Shown: positions 35,440-43,124 of the stretch, in pieces
How the letters are laid out: each line of letters starts with the position of its first letter
How positions within the stretch are numbered: position 1 is the stretch's first letter
NCBI GenBank assembly: GCA_026392845.1
Contig: JAPLBJ010000043.1
Coordinates: 1-43,674 of the forward strand
Length of the DNA: 43,674 bases
Direction: 5' to 3'
Source of the DNA: Actinomycetota bacterium
GTDB taxonomy: Bacteria; Actinomycetota; Actinomycetes; Nanopelagicales; Nanopelagicaceae
Translations under genes and position numbers: made by a program
Notes under the pieces: generated by a model
Database searches by the model: none
What the model was told of the DNA's origin: nothing
Seen by the model: the letters and a program-made list of their open reading frames with translations, nothing else

Positions 35440-35487
35440 CACCACTCCCCTACTTTGATTCAATGGGAAGGGTGAAGAGTATTGGCT

Positions 35488-35808
35488 TTAGGCGCCTTTC
35501 GCCTTTCGACGTTGCGAAAGTTCGTCGTTACTTTCCCCACCAACACGCTGGCCGTTGATCTCGCCAACAAGTGTTGAAAGTGAACCCTCAACCTCATGCC
35601 AAACTTTACTCACGGCAATACTTACAATTTTGAGAACCAAAATATCGCGGAAGCCATAAAGACGTTGTGTTCCAGAACCACTTGCACTTCTAATACTTGG
35701 TTCAACTAAACCAGTGCGCGCCCAGTAATCGAGTTGTCGATATGTAATACCTGCGGCTGAACATGCAGTTGCGCCACGGTAGCCAATTTCGAGATCTTGG
35801 GCAGTCAC
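35488..35808 (-). CDS. MerR family regulator, apparently lacking its central region
   Basis: A 106-residue protein. The first part (IGYRGATACSAAGITYRQLDYWARTG, then LVEPSIRSASGSGTQRLYGF) is the DNA-binding domain of the actinobacterial MerR protein like Rv1828. After RDILVLKIV it jumps to SIAVSKVWHEVEGSL, which resembles the end of the full family protein (remembered as FGIAVGRVWREVEGSL). The linking helices and middle domain of some 60-80 residues seem missing, with the frame kept. Family members are about 200-250 residues. The start is GTG at 35806-35808. The gene follows DUF151, ftsR and garA, its usual neighbours. It may still bind DNA but dimerize differently. Confidence 0.8.
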   Translation of the reverse strand: MTAQDLEIGYRGATACSAAGITYRQLDYWARTGLVEPSIRSASGSGTQRLYGFRDILVLKIVSIAVSKVWHEVEGSLSTLVGEINGQRVGGESNDELSQRRKAKGA

Positions 35809-35886
35809 GGGAAGTGCTCGATTCTCTTGGGGAGTGAGACAAATGTAGGAGTCGCAAGGCCTCTATTCAATCACCGACACGAACGA

Positions 35887-35903
35887 AACCTCTACTTGAG
35901 GTT
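35887..35903 (-). terminator. Possible weak terminator after the DUF151 gene
   Basis: AACCTC (35887-35892) and GAGGTT (35898-35903) form a perfect 6-bp stem around a 5-nt loop, starting 5 nt past the DUF151 stop on the minus strand. The tail TCGTTCGTG has few U residues, so termination may be partial. Confidence 0.35.
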
Positions 35904-35908
35904 GAGAC

Positions 35909-36415
35909 TTATCCGGCGAAATCCTCTGGGTTTATCTGGTCTAGGAACTCTCTGAATCGCTCGAGCTCTTGGCTCTCCTCGCCCGTACCGCCCTCTGCCC
36001 CACCCTGATCCGGTATCTCGATCCCTACCTGATCTAGGAGTTCACTCGTTGCCAAAATATTGCTCTTGGTGCGAAGTGCCAAGGCAATCGCATCCGAGGG
36101 CCTGGCCGAGAGTGTCAATAATGTTGAGGATGCATCACGCAAGTTCAGGGTCGCATAGAAAATTCCATCGACGAGCTCTGTCAAGTGAATCGCGGTCAGC
36201 GTCGTATCAAGAAGGTCAAGCATATTTCCTATGAGGTCATGAGTCATTGGGCGTGGAGGGCTCATCCCCTGCTGCGCAAATGCAATCGCACTCGCTTCAA
36301 CACTGCCTACCCAAATTGGCAGGAAGCGCGAGCCATCAATTTCTTTGAGTAGAACTATCGGTTGATTGGAGGGCATCTCAATTCGAACCCCGACAACTTC
36401 CATCGGAATAAGCAT
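35909..36415 (-). CDS. DUF151 bifunctional nuclease domain protein
   Basis: A 168-residue protein. MEVVGVRIEMPSNQPIVLLKEIDGSRFLPIWVGSVEASAIA and the later LSARPSDAIALALRTKSNILATSELL define the DUF151 family. Plant and some bacterial members have DNase/RNase activity, but the physiological role in actinobacteria is unknown. The C-terminal 40 residues are acidic and Gly-rich. The ATG overlaps the ftsR stop by one base (TAATG), so it is translated with ftsR. The conserved actinobacterial order garA, ftsR, DUF151, merR is kept. Confidence 0.9.
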   Translation of the reverse strand: MLIPMEVVGVRIEMPSNQPIVLLKEIDGSRFLPIWVGSVEASAIAFAQQGMSPPRPMTHDLIGNMLDLLDTTLTAIHLTELVDGIFYATLNLRDASSTLLTLSARPSDAIALALRTKSNILATSELLDQVGIEIPDQGGAEGGTGEESQELERFREFLDQINPEDFAG

Positions 36416-37140
36416 TAGCGAAGTCGGTGGAGACCACCACGTACTAGAGCGGCATGGAGTCGAATTGAAAGGGATGCAATCTCGCGTTGTACTTCTTCGG
36501 CGCGAGCTTTTGATTCCGCGCTCTTCTGACGAGTCAATGGAGTGATGACTTGTTCGATTAGTCCAATCTCTCGATCTGCAGCTGATCTAAATGAACGCAA
36601 GTGACGTGATTCAATTCCAAAACTTGCCATCTCGGTAACAGCCTTCGCAACAGCTAGTGCATCACTGTCATAGTGACGTCCGCGAATTGAAATCATGGCA
36701 TATGACTCGAGTTCAACTAGTTGATCCTCAGTTAGACCACTTGCTTTGAGTAGCTCTTCGCGAGAAAGACGCATCTCATTTGTTGCGCCAAATGAACTAG
36801 CTGCCATCTCTCCATCAATAGTGGCAAGACCTAGAACTGGACGCGGAGTCGCTACTCCCCCAATTGTTGAGGTTGGCTCAAGGCCGCGATCCATCGCATC
36901 AAGATTTTCCTTGATGACTTTGAGAGGCAGGTATTGGTCGCGCTGAGCAAGGAGGACATAGCGCAATCTCTCTAGATCAATACTTGTGAACTTTCGGTAA
37001 CCAGATGGTGTTCTCTGCGGGTCGATCAAGCCTTCCGATTCAAGAAAACGAATCTTTGAGATTGTTATATCTGGGAAATCCCCACGCAACTTTGTGAGTA
37101 CTTCACCGATGCTCAAATAGGCTCTCGCTGGAACTGCCAT
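36415..37140 (-). CDS. ftsR: MerR family regulator FtsR
   Basis: A 241-residue regulator. The MerR winged helix is in LSIGEVLTKLRGDFPDITISKIRFLESEGL with PQRTPSGYRKFTSIDLERLRYVLLAQRDQYLPLKVIKENLD (residues 9-80), followed by a long C-terminal part. The Corynebacterium homologue activates ftsZ and is called FtsR, and the garA-ftsR order agrees. The ATG at 37140 has GGGGAG about 9 nt upstream. The gap before it holds a 10-nt direct repeat that may be its own operator. Confidence 0.85.
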   Translation of the reverse strand: MAVPARAYLSIGEVLTKLRGDFPDITISKIRFLESEGLIDPQRTPSGYRKFTSIDLERLRYVLLAQRDQYLPLKVIKENLDAMDRGLEPTSTIGGVATPRPVLGLATIDGEMAASSFGATNEMRLSREELLKASGLTEDQLVELESYAMISIRGRHYDSDALAVAKAVTEMASFGIESRHLRSFRSAADREIGLIEQVITPLTRQKSAESKARAEEVQREIASLSIRLHAALVRGGLHRLR

Positions 37141-37171
37141 CTTTAATTCTCCCCTATAGATAATGGATATG

Positions 37172-37195
37172 AATACTTAGTACCTAATACTTAGT
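37172..37195. repeat. 10-nt direct repeat upstream of ftsR
   Basis: AATACTTAGT occurs at 37172-37181 and again at 37186-37195, 4 nt apart (period 14), in the 60-bp gap between garA and ftsR. The position is suited to an operator for the ftsR promoter. Confidence 0.6.
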
Positions 37196-37200
37196 GCGTT

Positions 37201-37659
37201 TTACTTTGTACTACCGATGAAAACAAAGTGGAACTTGCCAATTTGAATTTCATCTCCGCTTTTCAAGACATTCTTTTGAACCGAAATATTGTTGAGGTAA
37301 GTTCCATTCAGACTCGAGTTATCTATTAGAACGAATGGACCACCTTCTTCTCTCTTTATCTGCGCATGTGAACGAGAGACCGTTACATCATCGAGAAAGA
37401 TTGCACTCTCTGTCGATCTTCCGATGCTCACACCTTCAGATGTGATGAGAAAACGTGATCCTTTTTGAGGACCACGAGCAATGACGAGCATTGCCTTTTC
37501 ACCAGATGATTGAGCAATTTCTCGCACGATTACTTGAGATTTTTCATCGAGACTAGATAACAAATCTTCGAGTGTTTTTGCTGGGGAATTCTGCGCAACA
37601 CCTCGAACACCTAAATGGATTGTTGATGTGAGCTCGCTCTGCGATTCTGCTGCATTCAT
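37201..37659 (-). CDS. garA: FHA domain protein GarA/OdhI
   Basis: A 152-residue phosphothreonine-binding protein. The FHA core runs from about 57 to 148, with SIGRSTESAIFLDDVTVSRSHAQI and DNSSLNGTYLNN as the Arg, Ser-x-x-His and Asn-Gly motifs. GarA/OdhI inhibits 2-oxoglutarate dehydrogenase when unphosphorylated and is controlled by Ser/Thr kinases (PknB/PknG) on an N-terminal ETTS motif. Here the equivalent N-terminal stretch reads ELTSTIHLG, so the second Thr is kept and the first is Leu. GGAGG precedes the ATG. It is followed by ftsR, as in other actinobacteria, and preceded by gcvH. Confidence 0.88.
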   Translation of the reverse strand: MNAAESQSELTSTIHLGVRGVAQNSPAKTLEDLLSSLDEKSQVIVREIAQSSGEKAMLVIARGPQKGSRFLITSEGVSIGRSTESAIFLDDVTVSRSHAQIKREEGGPFVLIDNSSLNGTYLNNISVQKNVLKSGDEIQIGKFHFVFIGSTK

Positions 37660-37719
37660 TGCTCTCCACCTCCATCACCTTCAACTTAAGGGTGACACTA
37701 GAGAGTCAATGGCGTTAGG

Positions 37720-38100
37720 TCAAGCGGTAAAAGTCGCGTATTCCGCCGCACTCATAAGCTCTGAAGCTGGTGCGCTCACTGTGATTTCAAGGAGCCAACC
37801 TTTGTTATATGGATCGGAGTTGATAATTTCAGGATTTGCCACTAGAGCCTCATTGACAGCAGTGACAGAACCTGTGACAGGTGAAAAAATTTCTGAAACA
37901 CTTTTTGTTGATTCAATTTCACCGCAAACCTTTCCTTCAGAAACACTCTCGCCAACCTTAGGTATTTGCACATAGACAATGTCACCGAGTGCGCTCTGCG
38001 CAAAATCTGTAATGCCAACTCGAAGAACAGAGTCATTCGATGTTGCCTCAACCCACTCATGCTCTTTTGTGTAATGCAATCCATCAGGAATCTGTGACAT
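37720..38100 (-). CDS. gcvH: Glycine cleavage system H protein
   Basis: A 126-residue lipoyl carrier that shuttles the aminomethyl group between the P, T and L proteins. The N-terminus is PDGLHYTKEHEWVE and the lipoylated Lys lies in CGEIESTKSVSEIFSP near residue 66. The start ATG follows the stop of the upstream phosphatidyltransferase gene directly, with AGG inside that gene's last codons serving as Shine-Dalgarno. It is 2.3 kb from gcvP on the same strand, with garA and the MerR/DUF151 genes between. Confidence 0.95.
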   Translation of the reverse strand: MSQIPDGLHYTKEHEWVEATSNDSVLRVGITDFAQSALGDIVYVQIPKVGESVSEGKVCGEIESTKSVSEIFSPVTGSVTAVNEALVANPEIINSDPYNKGWLLEITVSAPASELMSAAEYATFTA

Positions 38101-38670
38101 TTACCTAACTCGCTTTCCGTAACGATAAAGATCAATACCCTTTGCAAAATATGAAATACCGGTAGAAATGTAGAGGGCGATTCCCCAGATAGCAAAACAC
38201 CATCCCAGAACGAATGCCAATGTTCCGATCCATGACTGCTGCAAGGCTAAAAGAAGAAAGGGAAAGGCATACATAAGGTTGAAGGTTGCAGCCTTGCCTA
38301 AATAGGTAACGCTCATAGGACCGTGGCCACGAGTTTTCAGCGCAATGGTCAAAATTCCCAGAATTACATCTCGTCCCAGAAGCACGATGACAATCCATAA
38401 AGGAATTGCATCGCGCAAAACGAGGGCAACAAGTGTTGCAACGATGTAGAAACGATCAATTGCGGGATCAGCTAATTCTCCAAAGCGTGATTCTTGACCC
38501 CACGCGCGTGCCAATTTTCCATCGAAATAATCTGTAGCTCCCCCAAGGGCCAATACAAATATCGCCCACCCATCAGCCTCTAGCGATAGCGCTAGGTAGA
38601 GAAAGAGTGGAATCCCGAGGGCCCGAAGAAACGTTAGAGCGTTAGGAATCGTGAGCAGAGATCTATTCAT
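38101..38670 (-). CDS. CDP-alcohol phosphatidyltransferase (PgsA-like)
   Basis: A 189-residue membrane enzyme with the CDP-alcohol phosphotransferase signature fully present: DYFDGKLARAWGQESRFGE then LADPAIDRF (D..DG..AR, eight residues, G, three, D, three, D). About six hydrophobic segments are seen. It transfers a phosphatidyl group from CDP-diacylglycerol to an alcohol such as glycerol 3-phosphate. The product (phosphatidylglycerophosphate or cardiolipin) cannot be settled from sequence alone. It starts 1 nt after the cmk-der stop and abuts gcvH. Confidence 0.85.
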   Translation of the reverse strand: MNRSLLTIPNALTFLRALGIPLFLYLALSLEADGWAIFVLALGGATDYFDGKLARAWGQESRFGELADPAIDRFYIVATLVALVLRDAIPLWIVIVLLGRDVILGILTIALKTRGHGPMSVTYLGKAATFNLMYAFPFLLLALQQSWIGTLAFVLGWCFAIWGIALYISTGISYFAKGIDLYRYGKRVR

Positions 38671-38671
38671 A

Positions 38672-40633
38672 CTAATCGCGCTCTTTTACCCGAATCGCAA
38701 CCATGACAGGAGTACCGGGAAAGCCGAATTCTTCACGCAAACGTCGCTCAATAAAGCGACGGTATGAGGCTTCAATCCACCCACTTGAGAAGACTACGAA
38801 TTTCGGCGGGGCGATGCCGGCCTGTGTTGCGTAGTAAATCTTTGGCTGCTTTCCACCCCGTACGGGTGGTGGGGTCGCGCCAATGAGAGCGCCAAGGAAT
38901 GAGTTGAGCTTTGCGGTTGGAACTCTTCGCTCCCAACTATCGAGTGCGGTGCGAAGTGCGGGGGCTAATCGATCTCGGTGCCAACCAGTCTTGGCCGCAA
39001 CATTGACTCGCTGAGCCCATTCAACTTGGTCGAGATGTCTATCGATTTCGCGGTCAAGTTGGTCTCTGCGATCTTCATCGACTAAGTCCCACTTGTTCAT
39101 CACAATAACCATCGCCTTGCCAGCCTCTTCAACCATGGTGATGACGCGAAGGTCCTGTTCCGAAATTGGAATCGAGGCATCTAGAACCACTACTGCAACT
39201 TCGCATCGCTCCAACGCTGCTTGTGTTCGAAGCGTTGCGTAGTAATCAGTTCCCGATGCTTGATTAGCGCGTTTACGTAGGCCAGCTGTGTCGACAAATC
39301 TCCAGATCGACCCACCGAATTCAATAAGTTCATCAACTGGGTCACGAGTTGTTCCGGCAACATCATCAACAATTGCGCGATTCTCACCAGCGAGTGCGTT
39401 GAGCAAACTTGATTTACCAACATTGGGGCGACCGATGAGTGCAACCCGTCGATAACCGTCGTTATATTGTGCGCCACCGACTTCAGGTAAAACTTCGATG
39501 AGACGATCTAGTAAATCTCCGCTACCTCGACCGTGAAGTGCTGAAACGAAATATGGTTCACCGAGTCCCAGATTCCAGAGTGCATGTGCATCAGATTCTT
39601 CGCGTTCGCCATCTACCTTGTTTGCTACAAGAATTGTTGGCTTCTTTGCTTTGCGTAACTCTTGAATCAAAATATCGTCTTCATCTAGTGCGCCAACTTG
39701 TGCATCTACTACAAATGCCAAAACATCGGCTTCTTGCATCGCCAGTTCTGCACCAGCGCTTACTTGAACTGAAATTCCATCCGGTTTGGATTCCCAACCA
39801 CCTGTATCCATAACAATAAAACGTCGACCGCCCCATTCGCATTCGTACTGAACGCGATCTCGAGTCACGCCGGGAGTATCTTCAACAATTGCTTCACGAC
39901 GACCAATAAATCGATTGATAAGAGTTGATTTTCCAACATTTGGTCGCCCCAGTATTGCAATGATTGGTAAACCTAGAAGTGAACGCTCTTTGAGAATCTC
40001 CCAAATACGCTCAACCGTTTCCTCCAGTGATAGCAATGTGGAATCTACTTCTACGGCATCTGGTGCCAGAGCAAGTGGGGATACTAATCGAGTCGAGTCC
40101 GTATGGTCGCGATCGCTCAATGATTGCGCTACTTCTGCGACATCTCTATCAATAGGGAGCTCTTTTTCTCGCCGGTCTGCACGTGCATCTAAATCAGCAG
40201 TCAGGTAGATCTTTAGTGGCGCTTTAGGGAAAACTACAGTTCCAATATCTCGACCTTCAACAACAATTCCACGTTCTGCATCATTGATCATTGATCGCTG
40301 AACATTGAGAAGTTCGGCGCGTATCTCAGGCATTGCGCTGATTCGGCTAACAGCATCCGTAACTTCATCGCTTCGAATCTGTTGCGATACATCTGTGTCG
40401 CCGACAAAGATTGATGGCGATAGTGGATTTGCAACAAAGCCAAGAGGCGCGCGTCCTAACTCTTTGAGAATATCTTTCGCGCTTTCAACTTTTTTCTCCA
40501 GAGCTAACCATGTAACACCGCGATATAGCGCACCAGTATCTAAATAATTCCAGCCCGCTCTTTGCGCTATCGCGCGAGAAGTACTTGATTTGCCAGCTCC
40601 ACTTGGGCCATCTATTGCTACGACTATGGCCAT
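38672..40633 (-). CDS. Bifunctional cytidylate kinase / GTPase Der
   Basis: A single 653-residue chain joining two usually separate enzymes. Residues 1-220 are cytidylate kinase (P-loop GPSGAGKSS at 9-17, [33 protein letters not shown]). From about 225 on it is the tandem GTPase Der: GRPNVGKST near 229, [15 protein letters not shown], then GRPNVGKSS near 400, GTTRDP, MNKWD and a C-terminal KH-like domain. Cmk makes CDP/dCDP and Der helps mature the 50S ribosome. The fusion is known in actinobacteria. The frame is open throughout, with no stop or frameshift at the joint. Confidence 0.93.
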   Translation of the reverse strand: MAIVVAIDGPSGAGKSSTSRAIAQRAGWNYLDTGALYRGVTWLALEKKVESAKDILKELGRAPLGFVANPLSPSIFVGDTDVSQQIRSDEVTDAVSRISAMPEIRAELLNVQRSMINDAERGIVVEGRDIGTVVFPKAPLKIYLTADLDARADRREKELPIDRDVAEVAQSLSDRDHTDSTRLVSPLALAPDAVEVDSTLLSLEETVERIWEILKERSLLGLPIIAILGRPNVGKSTLINRFIGRREAIVEDTPGVTRDRVQYECEWGGRRFIVMDTGGWESKPDGISVQVSAGAELAMQEADVLAFVVDAQVGALDEDDILIQELRKAKKPTILVANKVDGEREESDAHALWNLGLGEPYFVSALHGRGSGDLLDRLIEVLPEVGGAQYNDGYRRVALIGRPNVGKSSLLNALAGENRAIVDDVAGTTRDPVDELIEFGGSIWRFVDTAGLRKRANQASGTDYYATLRTQAALERCEVAVVVLDASIPISEQDLRVITMVEEAGKAMVIVMNKWDLVDEDRRDQLDREIDRHLDQVEWAQRVNVAAKTGWHRDRLAPALRTALDSWERRVPTAKLNSFLGALIGATPPPVRGGKQPKIYYATQAGIAPPKFVVFSSGWIEASYRRFIERRLREEFGFPGTPVMVAIRVKERD

Positions 40634-40649
40634 AAGGTCAGTCTATTCT

Positions 40650-41717
40650 CTATTTGCGCACTGGATGGACATTCCATCCTTTAGTAATCAAATGCTCTGA
40701 CAATTTCGCTGCACCTTGTTCTGAGAGTCCTAGTGTGATGAGACCAGTGAGTTGTCCTGGTGAATGCTCTATTGATAAATCTTCAACGTTGACATCAATC
40801 TGCGCACAAATATTAAATATTGCAGCGAGATTTCCGGGAGCATCAGGAATTACGATAGGCAGATACGAATAATTGCGTGCTTTGCCTCCATGTTTTCCTG
40901 GAATCTTCGCGCGACCGACGCGTCCCTCTTCAATAAAAGCACCAATCTCTAATGAATAATCGCTAGCGCTATTGAGAAGTTTTTCAAATGATTGGAGATC
41001 ATCAATGAGGGCATGCAAAATAGGTGCAATTTTTTCACGATTCATAGAAATAATTTCTTGCCATAACTTTGGATCGGAGCCCGCAATTCGAACCGTGTCT
41101 CGTAACCCCTGACCCGCCAGCGCCAGCCATTCATCAGGAAAATCCTGGAGCTGTTTTGCAAGCAGTGAGGAGAGGATTTGAGGCAGGTGAGATATCGCAG
41201 CAACTGCCTTGTCGTGTTCCGATGCATCCATCACTACCGGGGTAGCACCTAAAAGTTCGACCAGTTTTCTAGCCCGATCTATCGACTCTGTAGAACTACC
41301 CTGTGGGGTCAAAACCCAACTACGCCCTTCAAAGAGATCTCCTCGAGCCGACTCAGGACCACCTATTTCACGCCCTGCCATGGGGTGTGTGGCTACGAAC
41401 TGAGCCAAAGGTAGCTTTGAAGCCGAAACTACCTGTAAAGGATTGGTCTTAACGCTACCAATATCTATAAATGTCGACCTTGGGTTTAGTGAATATTCAG
41501 CCTCTATGACCAAGGGTAGGTGCTGAGTCGGCAAGGAGAAGATAACGAGTTCTGGATCAATGAGCTTCTCCCCCTTCGCCAGATCATTTGCCAAGTTTTC
41601 ACTTCTAGTATCACTATCGATTAGGTCAACAGGAATAGAGATCTTCGTAAGGGCTAGAGCTATCGATGTTCCGATAAGGCCAGAGCCCACGATTCGAACT
41701 CCCGAAAATATTGACAT
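40650..41717 (-). CDS. tyrA: Prephenate dehydrogenase
   Basis: Converts prephenate to 4-hydroxyphenylpyruvate in tyrosine synthesis. The 355 residues begin with the NAD(P) motif VRIVGSGLIGTSIALAL. They carry FIDIGSVK, ATHPMAGREIGGPESA near 115 (His and Gly of the active site) and the helical dimer domain with AISHLPQILSSLLA. A C-terminal ACT domain (about 285-352) suggests feedback control by tyrosine. It lies 10 nt after aroH on the same strand, so successive steps from chorismate are encoded together. Confidence 0.92.
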   Translation of the reverse strand: MSIFSGVRIVGSGLIGTSIALALTKISIPVDLIDSDTRSENLANDLAKGEKLIDPELVIFSLPTQHLPLVIEAEYSLNPRSTFIDIGSVKTNPLQVVSASKLPLAQFVATHPMAGREIGGPESARGDLFEGRSWVLTPQGSSTESIDRARKLVELLGATPVVMDASEHDKAVAAISHLPQILSSLLAKQLQDFPDEWLALAGQGLRDTVRIAGSDPKLWQEIISMNREKIAPILHALIDDLQSFEKLLNSASDYSLEIGAFIEEGRVGRAKIPGKHGGKARNYSYLPIVIPDAPGNLAAIFNICAQIDVNVEDLSIEHSPGQLTGLITLGLSEQGAAKLSEHLITKGWNVHPVRK

Positions 41718-41727
41718 TGGCGCTCGA

Positions 41728-42090
41728 TTATTGGGCTATATCGCGGCGAAGAGCCTGGGCTCCACCTAGGTAAATATGGGAGATTTCACTCGTTTTGCGC
41801 TCGCTCTCCACATGCAACATCACTCGGATTACACGCTCAAGAGCCCCTTTGACATCAATTTCGGCGGCGCACATCAGTGGAATCTCTGTAAATCCAAGGG
41901 CGCGTGCTCCAGCTGCTGGAAATGCAGAAGTGAGATCTGGGGTAGAAGTGAGCAGCACCGAGATAATCGAGTCGAGCTCGATCTGGTTCGCCTCCATAAT
42001 CGCCTTCAAAAGCTGGGCTACACCCGCGTTGATATCGCTCTCAGTATCGGCTGCGATTTGAATCGCTCCCCTGATGGCACGTGTAGACAT
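41728..42090 (-). CDS. aroH: Chorismate mutase, AroH type
   Basis: Rearranges chorismate to prephenate. The 120 residues match the Bacillus AroH fold: RAIRGAIQIAADT at the start (active-site Arg), LLTSTPDLTSAFPAAGAR near 47, PLMCAAEIDVKGALERVIRVMLHV near 71-94 (Cys, Glu and Arg of the active site) and ISHIYLGGAQALRRD near the end (Tyr). The ATG at 42090 has TACCAT 6 nt upstream. It is the first gene of the aroH-tyrA-cmk/der-phosphatidyltransferase-gcvH run, and a 271-nt non-coding gap precedes it. Confidence 0.92.
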   Translation of the reverse strand: MSTRAIRGAIQIAADTESDINAGVAQLLKAIMEANQIELDSIISVLLTSTPDLTSAFPAAGARALGFTEIPLMCAAEIDVKGALERVIRVMLHVESERKTSEISHIYLGGAQALRRDIAQ

Positions 42091-42096
42091 GGGCTA

Positions 42097-42102
42097 ATGG
42101 TA
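42097..42102 (-). promoter_or_regulatory. Predicted -10 element of the aroH operon
   Basis: TACCAT on the minus strand ends 6 nt before the ATG at 42090, at the leaderless spacing used elsewhere in the window. Confidence 0.45.
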
Positions 42103-42361
42103 CTGGGAATAGCTAAAATACGACGCTGAATAGAATAATGTCTAAGCAATTTAGCCATTTATTGATATAACTGTTTTACTACAAACGTGACCTCCCGGAT
42201 CCGAATCCCGATGGATAACGACACTTTGGGAAATATCGACTTATAGGTATCTGACGCGTGATTTGCGCTGGATGATTATCGATAAATCGTTACTTTTATC
42301 CGGTAATACCTATTTATCGATATAACGCTATTGTACCTATTAACTATAAACCGTTTTAAGG
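42103..42361. other. AT-rich non-coding island with ATCGAT-centred repeats
   Basis: The longest non-coding stretch of the window, between rluB and aroH. It holds a 20-nt imperfect direct repeat (17 of 20 identical) at 42152-42171 and 42307-42326, ending in GATATAAC. A third, inverted copy of the 11-nt core lies at 42277-42287, giving an inverted repeat TATCGATAAAT / ATTTATCGATA (42312-42322) with TTAC and GTAA inside. No start-to-stop frame of useful size, tRNA or known RNA was seen. Confidence 0.6.
42277..42322. repeat. 11-bp perfect inverted repeat
   Basis: TATCGATAAAT (42277-42287) and ATTTATCGATA (42312-42322) are exact complements separated by 24 nt, in which TTAC and GTAA can add four inner pairs. 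Each arm also contains a palindrome centred on ATCGAT. Confidence 0.7.
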
Positions 42362-43087
42362 TTACATATCTAAAGCGTTACGCAAATTTAGCAATTCCCC
42401 ATCATGAAGGTCTCGCCAACGTCCTTCAGTCGTATCCCCCAGGGAGATCGGACCGAACTTGGTTCGCACCAGTCTCAAGACATCGACTCCTACCGCCTCC
42501 ATCAATCGACGGATGATGTGGTAGCGACCTTCGTGAATTGAGACTTCAATCCAACGAGGTGAGAGTTCACGGAAGGATAAGACTCGACCGATTCCATCTT
42601 CTAGCTCTACTCCCTTCAAAAGGGTCTTCTCGACCCCTGAAGGTAAAATTCCATCAAATTCAATGATGTAGGTCTTCTCCAGGCCAAAGGATGGATGGGT
42701 CGCCCTAAAGGTGAGATCTCCATCATTTGTCAGCAGAATAAGCCCCTCAGAATCCTTGTCGAGGCGCCCCACGTGGAATAAGCGTTCGCGGCGAAGGTCA
42801 ATAAAGTCGCTCAAGGAAGGACGCCCTTCGGGGTCGTACATCGTTGACAAAACACCCTTAGGTTTATGAAGTGCAAGATAAGTCTTAGTCGTTGAGCGCG
42901 TAATTGTCTCACCATCAACCATTACTTGAACCTTGTCAGGGTCAACTTTCTTTCCTAGCTCGCGTACGACATATCCATCGACGGTAACTCGACCATCTGA
43001 GATCAGTTCATCTGCTCCGCGACGACTCGTAATTCCAGCGTCAGCGATTATTTTATTGAGGCGCATTTCGGCCATGTGGCTATCCAT
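42362..43087 (-). CDS. rluB: Ribosomal large subunit pseudouridine synthase (RluB/RsuA family)
   Basis: Isomerises a uridine in 23S rRNA. The 241 residues have an N-terminal S4 RNA-binding domain (MRLNKIIADAGITSRRGADELISDGRVTVDG) and a catalytic domain with the invariant Asp in GRLDKDSEGLILLTNDGD near 107. LEKTYIIEF and EGRYHIIRRLMEAVG follow. The start may be ATG 43087, 43075 or 43066; the S4 domain begins at the last of these. It lies 37 nt after scpB on the same strand, as in many Gram-positive scpA-scpB-rluB operons. Confidence 0.92.
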   Translation of the reverse strand: MDSHMAEMRLNKIIADAGITSRRGADELISDGRVTVDGYVVRELGKKVDPDKVQVMVDGETITRSTTKTYLALHKPKGVLSTMYDPEGRPSLSDFIDLRRERLFHVGRLDKDSEGLILLTNDGDLTFRATHPSFGLEKTYIIEFDGILPSGVEKTLLKGVELEDGIGRVLSFRELSPRWIEVSIHEGRYHIIRRLMEAVGVDVLRLVRTKFGPISLGDTTEGRWRDLHDGELLNLRNALDM

Positions 43088-43124
43088 TCCCGACAGTCAA
43101 GTGAAGGGAGAGTCTAGAAGATGC

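Noticed and set aside
42205-42225. Single DnaA-box-like TTATCCATC on the minus strand in the same gap, as an origin
   Set aside because: Only one imperfect box, no dnaA/dnaN nearby, and the polarity of the genes points to a terminus rather than an origin.
42190-42230. tRNA T-arm-like stretch (GGATCCGAATCCCG) in the rluB-aroH gap, as a tRNA remnant or attachment site
   Set aside because: The stem does not pair in the T-arm register, and no acceptor or anticodon arm is nearby.
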